The notes beneath the pieces are model-generated. The model was given only the letters and a program-made list of their open reading frames with translations, made no database searches and was not told the origin of the DNA. Both the position numbers and the translations under genes were made by a program. A DNA stretch of 64,000 nt, from the NCBI RefSeq assembly GCF_001292705.1, contig NZ_LGAK01000013.1, positions 1-64,000 on the forward strand. Direction: 5' to 3'. Positions 27,184 to 36,269 of this stretch are shown here, piece after piece. The stretch comes from Marinagarivorans algicola (GTDB taxonomy: Bacteria > Pseudomonadota > Gammaproteobacteria > Pseudomonadales > Cellvibrionaceae). The number at the start of each line of letters is the position of its first letter. Within the stretch, counting starts at the first letter, position 1.

Positions 27184-27491
27184 TTTAGGTGCCGTTTATG
27201 GGTTTTTAAAAGCAGGCGAAGGCCTGCTTTTTTTATGTTTGTGATTTTTGATAGGGTTTGTGAAATATTAAATAGAGGGGTAATCAATTATTGTTTTATC
27301 TTTTAATGGCTATAAATATGGCCGAATAACTTCATAAAGACTAAAAAAATGATAATTAATCCCTTAAATAGTAAAAAGGACGTGCAAATATTCATTTTTT
27401 AAAATAATATTCGCGCAGTGTGCCTTGTGTTTGAAATTTTCTGCTATGGTTTCGAAGAGGTACACCCTATTTCGAGAGAGGAGAAATAATA
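27184..27491. other. AT-rich spacer between adk and the histone-like gene
   Basis: These 308 bp start with the adk terminator. The rest (about 27240-27420) is strongly AT-rich and presumably contains the promoter of the histone-like gene, with a perfect-looking ribosome site (GAGAGGAG) just before it. No gene is seen. Confidence 0.5.
27208..27234 (+). terminator. adk terminator
   Basis: AAAAGCAGGC (27208-27217) and GCCTGCTTTT form a 10-bp stem with a GAAG loop, followed by more T, 24 nt after adk. Confidence 0.92.
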
Positions 27492-28358
27492 ATGGCGAAT
27501 GTAGCAAAAAAACGTGGTCGCCCTGCTAAAGCAGCAGCGACTAAAACAGCCCCTAAAAAAATGGCTGGAAAAAAAGCTGGCCGCCCAGCAAAAGCGGCAG
27601 CAGCAACAGTCAATCCTGTTGTAGCAAAAGCAGAAGCAACAATCGTTAAAATTGAAGCTTCTATTGAAAAGACAGCAGCAAAACTTGCTGACTTACGTGT
27701 TAAAGCGGTTGCGGCTGCAGAAAAAGCAGCAAAAACCAAAACCGCAGCGGCAAAACGCACAGCCGCTAATGCAAAAGCAAAAGTTGCTCCACTCGCTGAG
27801 ACCGCAAAAGAGTTACGTGTAACCTTAGCAGCAGCGAAACAAGAGTTAACAGTTGCTAAGCGCATGGCAAAGCTTGACGAAGTGAAAGCTGCAGAAGATG
27901 CTCGCGTAGAAGCGTTAGAGGCAAAGCTTGCCGCTGCCGCTGACGCAGATTTAGCCAAAGCTGTTGCCGCCTTTACGAAAAAGTGGAACGCTGTACGTGC
28001 AGCGGCTAATGCGAAAAAAGTTAAAATGGCTAGCGCAAAAGCAAAAGCAAAAATTGCTGCTGCGACTAAAGCTGCTGGCGCCAAGGTTAAGCCTGCATCA
28101 AAAGCTAAGCCGGTTGCAAAAACGGCAGCAAAGCCTGGCCCTAAAGCCGGTGCAAAACGCGGCCCTAAACCTGCGACTAAAGTTGCCTCTGCAACACCCG
28201 CTAAGCGTCGTGGTCGTCCTGCTAAAGCTGCAACAGTTAAACCTGCTGCTACGGGTTCAGTCACTAAACGTCGCGGTCGTCCACCTAAAGCTGCTGTCGC
28301 ACCTGTGAGTGCACCGGTAGAAGCGACTACAACTGTAGAAGCCTCAAGCGCAGAGTAA
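27492..28358 (+). CDS. Histone H1-like DNA-binding protein with AT-hooks
   Basis: This 288-residue protein is almost entirely Ala and Lys, in the style of AlgP and eukaryotic H1 tails. RGRP AT-hook cores lie at 8-11, 240-243 and 261-264, each preceded by K/R, with a weaker AGRP at 29-32. The middle (about 40-190) is helix- or coiled-coil-like with heptad-style Ala/Leu and some Glu; about 195-235 is a KPAAK-rich tail. It probably binds AT-rich minor grooves and compacts or bridges DNA. The start has GAGAGGAG 7 nt upstream. It sits between adk and tsaB, which are neighbours in Pseudomonas. A long antisense frame here is a composition artefact. Confidence 0.82.
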   Translation: MANVAKKRGRPAKAAATKTAPKKMAGKKAGRPAKAAAATVNPVVAKAEATIVKIEASIEKTAAKLADLRVKAVAAAEKAAKTKTAAAKRTAANAKAKVAPLAETAKELRVTLAAAKQELTVAKRMAKLDEVKAAEDARVEALEAKLAAAADADLAKAVAAFTKKWNAVRAAANAKKVKMASAKAKAKIAAATKAAGAKVKPASKAKPVAKTAAKPGPKAGAKRGPKPATKVASATPAKRRGRPAKAATVKPAATGSVTKRRGRPPKAAVAPVSAPVEATTTVEASSAE

Positions 28359-28379
28359 TTCTGATTGGTGTTATTTAAG

Positions 28380-28403
28380 GCCCGCCATACGGCGGGCTTT
28401 TTT
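28380..28403 (+). terminator. Terminator of the histone-like gene
   Basis: GCCCGCC (28380-28386) and GGCGGGC (28391-28397) with an ATAC loop and six T, 22 nt after the stop. Confidence 0.93.
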
Positions 28404-28510
28404 GTGCCTGTCATTTTTAGCAGGTACAATGCGGCCTTTTTATCAGTAAGCAACCCATAAAGTGTTGTTGTGCTAAGCACAGTTTTAACTATGACTATTT
28501 AGGAGGCTTA

Positions 28511-29257
28511 ATGTCTACAATCCTTGCTTTTGAGGCCAGTGGTGAACAATGCTCAGTCTCATTGAGTGTGAATCATAAGACACAGACTTTAGTCAGTCAC
28601 CAGCCGCGTGCGCATGCAACGCATTTGCTACCCTTTACCGAACAATTACTGGCTGAGCATCAATATACTTTAAGCGATGTTGATGCTATTGCATGCGCGA
28701 CGGGACCGGGTTCATTTACGGGTTTGCGCATTGCTTTAAGTGTCGCTCAAGGCTTGGCTTATGCCAGCGATAAGCCAGTGATCTCGGTCAATTCGTTAGC
28801 CGCGATGACCGTGCCGTTAAAAGAAAGTCAAGCCGCACTCGTATTACCTTTAGTCGATGCCCGTATGGATGAGGTGTATTGGGGAGCTTATGGTCTTGAT
28901 GGTCAATCACGTATTGAGCAAAAGGCATTAATGGGAGCGCGAGCAGGTTTTGAAGATGCGTTAAATGCCTTGTTACATAACCTTACTGTCAACGCTTCAC
29001 AGGTTTTAGCGACGGGACAGGCATGGCACAGTATCGATTATGCAAAAAATGCAGCGCAGGCTTTAGGTATTCGTTTGGCCCCAGAAGATACACGAGATAA
29101 GGTCAGCGCAGCGTATGTTGTGAGCTTGGCGCAAGTGGCCTGGGAAAAAGGTGATTATGTATCGCCTCAGGCGGTTGATTTATATTATTGTCGAGATTCT
29201 ATTGCGTGGAATAAACGCACCCGTATTCGTGAAAGCTCAAGCTTAGTGGGTCATTAA
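28511..29257 (+). CDS. tsaB: tRNA threonylcarbamoyladenosine (t6A) biosynthesis protein TsaB
   Basis: This 248-residue ASKHA-fold protein is the scaffold of the TsaB-TsaD-TsaE complex that transfers threonylcarbamoyl to A37 of ANN-decoding tRNAs. Family marks are the N-terminus ILAFEASGEQCSVS, RAHATHLLP, the ATGPGSFTGLRIALS segment at about 62-76 and LPLVDARMDEVYW. The length is typical. The start follows AGGAGG closely. It is followed 32 bp later by uppP. Confidence 0.94.
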   Translation: MSTILAFEASGEQCSVSLSVNHKTQTLVSHQPRAHATHLLPFTEQLLAEHQYTLSDVDAIACATGPGSFTGLRIALSVAQGLAYASDKPVISVNSLAAMTVPLKESQAALVLPLVDARMDEVYWGAYGLDGQSRIEQKALMGARAGFEDALNALLHNLTVNASQVLATGQAWHSIDYAKNAAQALGIRLAPEDTRDKVSAAYVVSLAQVAWEKGDYVSPQAVDLYYCRDSIAWNKRTRIRESSSLVGH

Positions 29258-29289
29258 TGATGAGATATTATGGCAAGGTAGGATAATGT

Positions 29290-30087
29290 ATGGACTTATT
29301 ACAAACTTTATTGTTAGCGTTGATACAAGGTATTACAGAATTTTTGCCGATATCAAGTTCGGCGCATTTAATTTTGCCCAGCCAAGTATTGGGTTGGCCT
29401 GATCAGGGTTTGGCTTTTGATGTGGCGGTTCACTTAGGCACGTTGATTGCCGTGGTGGTCTATTTTAGGCGTGATATTACGGTGCTTTTAACGGCATGGT
29501 GCGGGCAGTTTGCAGGTCGCGTGAGTGATCACAATACGCGCTTAGCATGGTTTATTATTGCCGCGACCATACCTGCCGGGTTAGCGGGGCTATTATTTAA
29601 AGATCTAATTGAAGTGTATCTACGCTCGTCTTTAGTCATAGCGCTCACAACGCTAGTTTTTGGTGCACTGTTATGGTTTGCCGATGTTAAAAACCAAGGT
29701 GCTAAAACGCTGGCGCAATTTACATTGAAGGCAGCGATTATTATTGGCTGTGCACAGGCGTTAGCCTTAATTCCCGGAACCTCGCGCAGCGGTATTACCA
29801 TCACCGCAGCCTTGTTATTAGGCTTTTCACGCGAAGATTCAGCACGCTTTTCGTTTTTATTATCGATTCCTATTATTGTATTAAGTGCCGGGTTAATGAG
29901 TTTAGACTTGCTGGAGGCTCCCTCGGTAGATTGGCAATCATTAGCGATTGGTACTGTTGTGTCAGGTCTTAGTGCCTATGCCTGCATCTATTACTTTTTG
30001 GCTTTTATTAACCGCTTAGGTATGTTGCCGTTTGTGGTGTACCGTTTAATTTTAGGCTGTATATTGCTATTTTTAAGCTTGAGTTAG
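29290..30087 (+). CDS. uppP: Undecaprenyl-diphosphatase (BacA type)
   Basis: This 265-residue integral membrane enzyme dephosphorylates undecaprenyl pyrophosphate, recycling the lipid carrier for peptidoglycan and O-antigen; overexpression gives bacitracin resistance. The two re-entrant active-site motifs are clear: QGITEFLPISSSAHL at about 14-28, and PGTSRSGIT at about 161-169. About eight hydrophobic segments are visible, and the length is normal. It is probably transcribed with tsaB. Confidence 0.95.
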   Translation: MDLLQTLLLALIQGITEFLPISSSAHLILPSQVLGWPDQGLAFDVAVHLGTLIAVVVYFRRDITVLLTAWCGQFAGRVSDHNTRLAWFIIAATIPAGLAGLLFKDLIEVYLRSSLVIALTTLVFGALLWFADVKNQGAKTLAQFTLKAAIIIGCAQALALIPGTSRSGITITAALLLGFSREDSARFSFLLSIPIIVLSAGLMSLDLLEAPSVDWQSLAIGTVVSGLSAYACIYYFLAFINRLGMLPFVVYRLILGCILLFLSLS

Positions 30088-30155
30088 ATGACATGAAAGG
30101 CTGCCCGAGTCATTGACTAAAGAGTGACACATAATTTATCGAGGAGACTATTTGA

Positions 30156-31445
30156 GTGAATACCAAAATAACTGAAAGCTTTAATAATGAGATGTTGGAT
30201 TTTATATCGCGCTCACCCACTCCGTACCATGCTGTTATCAATGTACGTAAAATGCTAGATGCCGGTGGTTTTGTTGAGTTAAAAGAAGCGCAATCGTGGC
30301 AATTACAGCCTAAAGGTCGATATTACATTGTGCGTCGCGATAGCTCATTAATTGCTTTTGTGCAGGGTTCACAGCCTATGGGTGAATCAGGTATACGGAT
30401 TTTAGGGGCGCACACCGATAGCCCTTGTTTAAAAGTAAAGCCTAATCCTGATATCAATAAGCAAGGCTACCAGCAATTGGGTGTCGCGGTGTATGGTGGC
30501 GCTCTGCTTGCACCGTGGTTTGACCGTGACTTATCGCTTGCTGGGCGTGTGAGTGTTATTAATGCCGAGCAACAACTCGAACATCATATTATTGATATAC
30601 GCCGCCCTATTGCAGTGATTCCCAGCTTGGCAATTCATCTTGATCGTACTGTCAATGAGTCTCGCTCGATTAATCCGCACGAACAAATGCCGCCTTTAGT
30701 GTGGCAGTTGGGTGAAGGCGCGCCAGAAAATTTTACAGCTTGGCTTAAAGGGTATATGCAAGCGCAAGGCGTCAATGCCACACAGATTATGGACTTTGAC
30801 CTGAGCTTTTACGATGTGCAAGCCGGTAGTACGCTAGGGATTAACAATGAATTTATCGCGTGCGCGCGCTTAGATAATTTATTGAGCTGCTTTTTAACGG
30901 TGCATAGCTTATTACAAGCAAATAGTGATCGTACAAGTCTGGTTGTACTTAATGACCATGAAGAGGTCGGTAGTGGCTCTACGGCGGGCGCGGCGGGTAA
31001 TTTTTTAACAGCAACGCTTGATCGTCTAATCACCGATAGCTCCGAGCGGCATCAAGCCGAAGCAAATTCATTAATGATGAGCGTGGATAATGCTCATGGT
31101 ATCCACCCTAATTTTGCGACTAAACATGATGCTAACCTTGGACCGCAGCTTAATGCAGGCCCAGTATTAAAGTTTGATGTTAACCAAAGTTATGCTTCGC
31201 AATCAGATTTGTCTTCGCGGGTTAGGGTGCTGGCTAAACAAGTGGGCGTACCGTTGCAAAGCTTTATGATTCGTGCAGATATGCGTTGCGGCAGTACCAT
31301 TGGACCTATTACGGCGGCTGCAACTGGCATAGAAACACTGGATATCGGTGTGCCGACTTTTGCGATGCATTCGATTCGTGAGTTGGCCGGCAGTAAAGAT
31401 TCAGAAGCCTTGGCTAAGTTGCTAACGGCTTTTTTAAATAATTAA
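30156..31445 (+). CDS. apeB: M18-family aminopeptidase
   Basis: This 429-residue cytoplasmic metallopeptidase removes N-terminal, often acidic, residues. Metal and catalytic regions are visible: GAHTDSPCLKVKP (about 85-97), LNDHEEVGSGSTAGA with the Glu pair, SVDNAHGIHPN and the final His in FAMHSIRE. The start is a GTG at 30156 with GAGGAG 9 nt upstream. trpS begins 17 bp after its stop, so the two are probably co-transcribed. Confidence 0.93.
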   Translation: MNTKITESFNNEMLDFISRSPTPYHAVINVRKMLDAGGFVELKEAQSWQLQPKGRYYIVRRDSSLIAFVQGSQPMGESGIRILGAHTDSPCLKVKPNPDINKQGYQQLGVAVYGGALLAPWFDRDLSLAGRVSVINAEQQLEHHIIDIRRPIAVIPSLAIHLDRTVNESRSINPHEQMPPLVWQLGEGAPENFTAWLKGYMQAQGVNATQIMDFDLSFYDVQAGSTLGINNEFIACARLDNLLSCFLTVHSLLQANSDRTSLVVLNDHEEVGSGSTAGAAGNFLTATLDRLITDSSERHQAEANSLMMSVDNAHGIHPNFATKHDANLGPQLNAGPVLKFDVNQSYASQSDLSSRVRVLAKQVGVPLQSFMIRADMRCGSTIGPITAAATGIETLDIGVPTFAMHSIRELAGSKDSEALAKLLTAFLNN

Positions 31446-31462
31446 TTGGTTGAGTAAGTTTT

Positions 31463-32467
31463 ATGAATCAACGTGTTTTAACGGGTATTACGACAACAGG
31501 TACACCGCATTTAGGAAATTATGTAGGCGCTATTCGACCGGCTATTGCGGCGAGCCATAGCCCCGGCCAAGATAGCTTTTTCTTTTTGGCTGATTTGCAC
31601 GCACTGATTAAATGCAGCGAACCCCAAAAAATTAATGATTCCACCCGCGAAATTGCAGCAACCTGGTTAGCATTAGGTTTAGATGTCGATAAAACCGTGT
31701 TTTATCGCCAATCGGACGTCCCTGAGATATCAGAGCTTTGCTGGGTACTTAACTGTATGGCTGCAAAAGGATTGATGAATCGCGCGCATGCTTACAAATC
31801 GGCTGTTGCTGCAAACCTTGAAGACAAACAAGACCCTGATTTTGGTGTAACCATGGGTTTGTATGGTTATCCTGTATTAATGGCGGCCGATATCTTAATG
31901 TTTGGCGCACATAAAGTACCGGTGGGTAAAGATCAAATACAGCATGTTGAAATGGCTCGCGATATTGCACAGCGATTCAATCATCATTTTGGGGAAGTGT
32001 TTACCCTGCCCGAGGTTGTTGTTGACGATAAAGTCGCTGTGTTGCAAGGTTTAGATGGCCGTAAGATGAGTAAAAGCTATGGCAATACTATCCCCTTGTT
32101 TCTACCTCCTAAAAAGTTACAAAAAAGTATTAATAAAATTAAAACTAACTTGCTTGAGCCTGGCGAACCTAAAGACCCAGAGACTTCAACGGTTTTCCAG
32201 ATTTGGCAAGCTTTTGCCAGTGAGCAACAAACACAAGATATGCGCACCGCGTTTGCCGATGGCATTGCTTGGGGTGAAGCGAAAAAACAGCTGGGTACGC
32301 TAATTAATGAGCAGGTCGCCGAAGCGCGAGATCAGTACGAAGCATTAATGGCAGACCCTGTGCAAATTGAACAAGCGTTACAACAAGGTGCTGAAAAAGC
32401 TCGTACCTATAGCCGCAAGTTATTAGCTGAAGTAAAGCATGCGGTGGGTATCAAGCCTTTAATTTAA
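31463..32467 (+). CDS. trpS: Tryptophanyl-tRNA synthetase
   Basis: This 334-residue class I synthetase charges tRNA-Trp. The HIGH-like motif is TPHLGNY (14-20) and the second motif is KMSKS (201-205). [14 protein letters not shown] and PVGKDQIQH are typical of bacterial TrpRS. The length is normal. It is followed by a terminator and ends the tsaB-uppP-apeB-trpS run on the plus strand. Confidence 0.96.
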   Translation: MNQRVLTGITTTGTPHLGNYVGAIRPAIAASHSPGQDSFFFLADLHALIKCSEPQKINDSTREIAATWLALGLDVDKTVFYRQSDVPEISELCWVLNCMAAKGLMNRAHAYKSAVAANLEDKQDPDFGVTMGLYGYPVLMAADILMFGAHKVPVGKDQIQHVEMARDIAQRFNHHFGEVFTLPEVVVDDKVAVLQGLDGRKMSKSYGNTIPLFLPPKKLQKSINKIKTNLLEPGEPKDPETSTVFQIWQAFASEQQTQDMRTAFADGIAWGEAKKQLGTLINEQVAEARDQYEALMADPVQIEQALQQGAEKARTYSRKLLAEVKHAVGIKPLI

Positions 32468-32536
32468 CCAATACTGCCCCTTAATGCACTATTGACGGTT
32501 CAATGCGGTTATTTTTGGGGCTCGTCTTTGTCTGCT

Positions 32537-32573
32537 AATACCCTCTTCAGTTAGGTTAAGGGGGTATTTTTTT
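32537..32573 (+). terminator. trpS terminator
   Basis: AATACCC (32537-32543) pairs with GGGTATT (32562-32568) over an 18-nt loop, and the T-run continues to 32573. Confidence 0.8.
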
Positions 32574-32726
32574 GTCTGTAATATTCTTTGGGGCGCTAAA
32601 TTGGCGCACATGCTTATTCCTGTCTAACCTTAATTAATCAGGCGATCAATATCCTCTCTAAACCTCGGAGTTGGTGAGAGACTTTGCAGTCGCTTACCCT
32701 AGTGATTGTTGCGTGTGGAGGTTGAT

Positions 32727-33026
32727 ATGCTAGTAGAAGACGGTAAAAATGGTGAGTACTCTATTGTTCTAGATGATGTCTTCGACTTTAAGCGTGTAGA
32801 AGAATTTAGAAGTTGCTATGAAGGTATTGATTTGGCGCAGTGTAAAAGTGTGAATATTGACTTTACCTACACGCGTTATATGGATAGCTCGGCACTGGGC
32901 ATGCTACTGAATGTAAAAAGTTTTTTTAAGGACACTAGCGCCAGTATAAAAATTGTCTCGGTGAATGAGCAAATTAGAAAAATACTGACTATCTCTCGAT
33001 TTGATCAACGGTTTGTTATTGAATAG
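32727..33026 (+). CDS. STAS-domain anti-sigma factor antagonist (HsbA-like)
   Basis: This 99-residue protein is a single STAS domain. The phosphorylation-site region is YMDSSALGML (51-60) with Ser54/Ser55. Partner-switching proteins of this type are kept inactive by kinase phosphorylation and reactivated by a PP2C phosphatase; both activities are encoded in the next gene, 17 bp downstream. In P. aeruginosa the pair HsbA/HsbR links this switch to the anti-sigma factor FlgM and a diguanylate cyclase. The ATG at 32727 has GGAGG 5 nt upstream, so an in-frame TTG at 32706 is rejected. Confidence 0.88.
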   Translation: MLVEDGKNGEYSIVLDDVFDFKRVEEFRSCYEGIDLAQCKSVNIDFTYTRYMDSSALGMLLNVKSFFKDTSASIKIVSVNEQIRKILTISRFDQRFVIE

Positions 33027-33043
33027 TTGGTGGTGCTGAGAGC

Positions 33044-34795
33044 GTGAAAATATTAATAGCTGATGATCATTCTTATAACCGCGAGTTACTTAATTTTATT
33101 TTAGAAGATGAAGGGCACGAATGTATTGATGCTGAAAATGGCAAACTGGCGATAGATGTTTATAGCCGAGATCCTGATATTCAGCTGATATTGATGGACG
33201 TCAACATGCCTGTAATGGATGGCATAGAAGCGACTAAAATCATTAAGGCAAAAGCAGCACAGTCAAAAACTTTTGTGACAGTTATCTTTGTGACGGCCTT
33301 AGATAATGCCGATGTCCTTGTGCAGTGCCTAGATGCTGGCGGCGATGACTTTGTCCCTAAGCCTATCAATGAAAACATTTTGTTATCTAAGCTCAAAGCA
33401 CATAGTCGTAATCAAGCTATGTACGATAGTTTAAAAGCTGCCAAAGATGATTTGGAATATCATCAGCGTTTGATGGATAGGGAGCATCGCATTGTTGAGC
33501 ATATCTTTGCGAACGATGTAGGCTTAAGTGAAACATCTTGTGAAAATGTGGAATCCTATACCTCGCCGGCTTCTTTATTCAATGGTGATTTACTGTTAAC
33601 AGCTCCGTCACCTGCGGGAGGTGTTTATGTCTTGGTGGGTGACTTTACTGGGCATGGATTATCGGCTGCGGTAGGTTCGTTACCTGTGTCGAGCATTTTT
33701 TATGATAGTGCAGCCAAGCAAGAGAGCGTGAGCTATATTGTACGGCTAATGAATACGCGATTAAGGCGTTTATTACCTGATGGAATGTTCTTTTGTGCCG
33801 CTTTATTATATCTGGAACCTTTGGGTGAGCGTTTACAGGTATGGGCGGGGGGGATGAATGACATGTTGTGTCGTTGTCCGGATGCTGATCAATTAATGAG
33901 GATTGTCTCTCAGCACATGCCTCTCGGTATTATGGAGGACGACGAATTTGATCATAGCCTAGAGCTGTACGAACTACCTGTTCATTCTAAACTGTATATT
34001 TACACCGATGGTATTAACGAGGCAAAGGATATTCACGGGAATGAACTAGGGCTTGCACGCGTTGAAGAAACTGTACTGCAAAGTACATGTGTTATTGATG
34101 ATTTAGTCACACAGGTTCGCCAATTTACTCAGGGCTGTGAGCAGGCAGATGACGTGTCTGTTTTAGCATTAACGTTAGCGCCCGTTAAACACATTGAGAA
34201 TAAAACAGGCGCTTATATTGATGTGGGTGCCGATTATCGCAACGCTCAGAGTTTTGCATGGGAGCTGGATATGCGGCTCGCGCCCGAAGATTTACGATCT
34301 AGCGATATTGTGTTGCAGATCGGAAAATTTTTAGGGACCATTCAAGGTATTGAGCTGCATCAAGATAAAATCTTCACCATTATTAGTGAACTTTATTCAA
34401 ATGCCTTAGAGCACGGTGTCTTACAGTTGAGCTCTAAACTTAAGTCATCTCCTGATGGCTTTGATGAGTATTATCGTTTGCGTGCGCAACGTCTAAGCCG
34501 TTTAAAGTGTGATGCTTTTGTTAAGGTTAAAATGGCGTATATTCGTAGTGAGCAAAGCGCTAAAATGATAGCCGAATCCAGTGTGAATAAACTTTTAATA
34601 GTGATTAGCGACAGTGGTAATGGTTTTGATTATGCTTCTCTAGAGGGCTTCAGTAGTCTGGGGCAAGGTGAGGAGAGTTGTCAAGATAACGATAAAAGTC
34701 ATGGGCGCGGCTTATCATTGTTAAAAACGTTTTGTGAAAGCCTCACCTATAGTGATGGCGGGCGCACAGCAACCGCTGTGTACCCGTTTTATTAG
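33044..34795 (+). CDS. Response regulator with PP2C phosphatase and RsbW-like kinase domains (HsbR-like)
   Basis: This 583-residue protein combines three modules. A receiver with phosphoacceptor Asp52 (LMDVNMPVMDG) covers about 1-120; a coiled-coil linker covers about 125-165. A SpoIIE/RsbU-type PP2C phosphatase follows, with FNGDLLL and VGDFTGHGLSAA as metal-binding Asp motifs and QADDVSVL near its end. The C-terminal GHKL kinase domain has intact ATP-site motifs: ELYSNALEHG, DSGNGFD and HGRGLSLLK. It should both phosphorylate and dephosphorylate the STAS protein upstream, with the receiver choosing the direction. The start is GTG. It converges on bioA, 5 bp away. Confidence 0.9.
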   Translation: MKILIADDHSYNRELLNFILEDEGHECIDAENGKLAIDVYSRDPDIQLILMDVNMPVMDGIEATKIIKAKAAQSKTFVTVIFVTALDNADVLVQCLDAGGDDFVPKPINENILLSKLKAHSRNQAMYDSLKAAKDDLEYHQRLMDREHRIVEHIFANDVGLSETSCENVESYTSPASLFNGDLLLTAPSPAGGVYVLVGDFTGHGLSAAVGSLPVSSIFYDSAAKQESVSYIVRLMNTRLRRLLPDGMFFCAALLYLEPLGERLQVWAGGMNDMLCRCPDADQLMRIVSQHMPLGIMEDDEFDHSLELYELPVHSKLYIYTDGINEAKDIHGNELGLARVEETVLQSTCVIDDLVTQVRQFTQGCEQADDVSVLALTLAPVKHIENKTGAYIDVGADYRNAQSFAWELDMRLAPEDLRSSDIVLQIGKFLGTIQGIELHQDKIFTIISELYSNALEHGVLQLSSKLKSSPDGFDEYYRLRAQRLSRLKCDAFVKVKMAYIRSEQSAKMIAESSVNKLLIVISDSGNGFDYASLEGFSSLGQGEESCQDNDKSHGRGLSLLKTFCESLTYSDGGRTATAVYPFY

Positions 34796-34800
34796 GTGAC

Positions 34801-36132
34801 TTAGGTTTTATTGTGGCGGCTATTGTAGTGGCTATTATGAAATTGGCATGTCTCGAGCATTGCCTGTGAGATAGTGGCTAATTCGTGAGCATTGATACAA
34901 TAAGGTGGCATGGTATAGAGTAATTTACCAAAAGGCCGCAGCCAAACACCTTGGTCAACAATAAAGGGCTGTATACGCTGCATATCAACGGGCCGCTCTA
35001 ATTCAATAACTCCGATAGCACCTAGCGTGCGCACATTCTTCACGCCCTCTATTGCTTTAGCTGGGGCTAAGGCCTGAGTCAGTTGTTGCTCGATAGCGGA
35101 TACCTGTTGGGGCCAATGGTTTTGTTCGAGGAGTGCAATACTCGCGTTGGCCACCGAGCACGCTAAAGGATTCGCCATAAATGTTGGCCCATGCATTAAT
35201 ACGCCACAATCGCTGTCACTGATGCTCTGGGCAATATCATCGGTACACAACGTTGCTGCAAGTGTCATATAGCCGCCGGTGAGGGCTTTACCTAGGCATA
35301 AAATATCGGGGGTAATATCGGCATGTTCACAGGCAAACCATTTACCCGTACGGCCAAACCCCGTTGCAATCTCGTCGGCAATCAATAAAACATTGTATTC
35401 AACGCACAGCTGTTTAATACCTTGCAGTGTTTGTGGGCTGTAAAAGCGCATACCGCCAGCACCCTGCACAATAGGTTCTAAAATAACAGCGGCTATCTCG
35501 TGATGATGTTTTTTTAGTGTGTTTTTGATGTCGCTTAAGTGGATATCAGGATTAAAGGTATTGCCCCATGTTGGTAAGGGAGCAGCGCAAAAATGTTGCT
35601 GAGGCAGTTGGGCTGAAAAAAGCGCATGCATGCCATTGTCGGGGTCGCACACGCTCATGGCACCAAACGTATCGCCGTGGTAAGCATGACTAAAGGCTAA
35701 AAACTTTTGCTTTTTGGGCTGTTTTTTGGCGAGCCAATATTGCCGCGCCATTTTTAAGGCAACCTCAACACTCACTGACCCCGAGTCGGCTAAAAAGACA
35801 CGGTTTAGCCCTTCTGGTGTTAAGCGGATAAGGTTTTGAGCCAGTTGAATCGCTGGTTCATGCGTTAAGCCGCCAAACATCACATGCGCCATTGATTCAA
35901 GCTGTGTGGTTATCGCCTGATTTAAAGTGGGGTGATTGTAACCATGAATGGTGCTCCACCAAGAGGCCATACCATCAATTAATCGGCGGTCGTCGGCCAG
36001 TGTTAATGTACAGCCGCTAGCTGATTTCACTGCGTACAGTGGGTTATCTTTAGAGGTATTGCTATAAGGGTGCCATAGCGTGTTGCGATCGGCTGCGAGT
36101 AACGCGGTGTTATCCATGCTAGGTGTCATCAT
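34801..36132 (-). CDS. bioA: Adenosylmethionine-8-amino-7-oxononanoate aminotransferase
   Basis: This 443-residue class III PLP aminotransferase uses SAM as amino donor to make 7,8-diaminopelargonate in biotin synthesis. Family motifs are WHPYSNT near the N-terminus, MASWWSTIHGYNHP, AYHGDTFGAMS, LIADEIATGFGRTG and the Schiff-base lysine in CLGKALTGGYM. The length is normal. It is separated from other bio genes, with no bioB/F/C/D in the window, and no BirA-type palindrome was seen upstream. The exact start among three nearby ATGs is uncertain. Confidence 0.93.
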   Translation of the reverse strand: MMTPSMDNTALLAADRNTLWHPYSNTSKDNPLYAVKSASGCTLTLADDRRLIDGMASWWSTIHGYNHPTLNQAITTQLESMAHVMFGGLTHEPAIQLAQNLIRLTPEGLNRVFLADSGSVSVEVALKMARQYWLAKKQPKKQKFLAFSHAYHGDTFGAMSVCDPDNGMHALFSAQLPQQHFCAAPLPTWGNTFNPDIHLSDIKNTLKKHHHEIAAVILEPIVQGAGGMRFYSPQTLQGIKQLCVEYNVLLIADEIATGFGRTGKWFACEHADITPDILCLGKALTGGYMTLAATLCTDDIAQSISDSDCGVLMHGPTFMANPLACSVANASIALLEQNHWPQQVSAIEQQLTQALAPAKAIEGVKNVRTLGAIGVIELERPVDMQRIQPFIVDQGVWLRPFGKLLYTMPPYCINAHELATISQAMLETCQFHNSHYNSRHNKT

Positions 36133-36269
36133 CTTAAGAAAAGGGCGTTAAGCCTAACAGCCACTGACTCTTAGGTGCAATAACAGGTGTGCAGCTTTTA
36201 TAGGGTGTATCCTAATAGCGTTATTGGCTGACTGAGGTATGCATGATTCGTTATTTTATTCTGGATGTT

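Noticed and set aside
27500-28340. Possible recent repeat-expansion pseudogene
   Set aside because: The frame is uninterrupted, with distinct N-terminal, helical and C-terminal zones and normal expression signals, so it is a real gene.
27467-28480. Ala/Phe-rich 337-codon frame on the minus strand opposite the histone-like gene
   Set aside because: It mirrors the Lys/Ala-codon bias of the plus-strand gene, has no ribosome site and low-complexity sequence. The plus-strand gene has a strong SD, AT-hooks and a terminator.
34801-36132. BirA-controlled biotin operon
   Set aside because: No BirA palindrome upstream of bioA and no other bio gene in the window.
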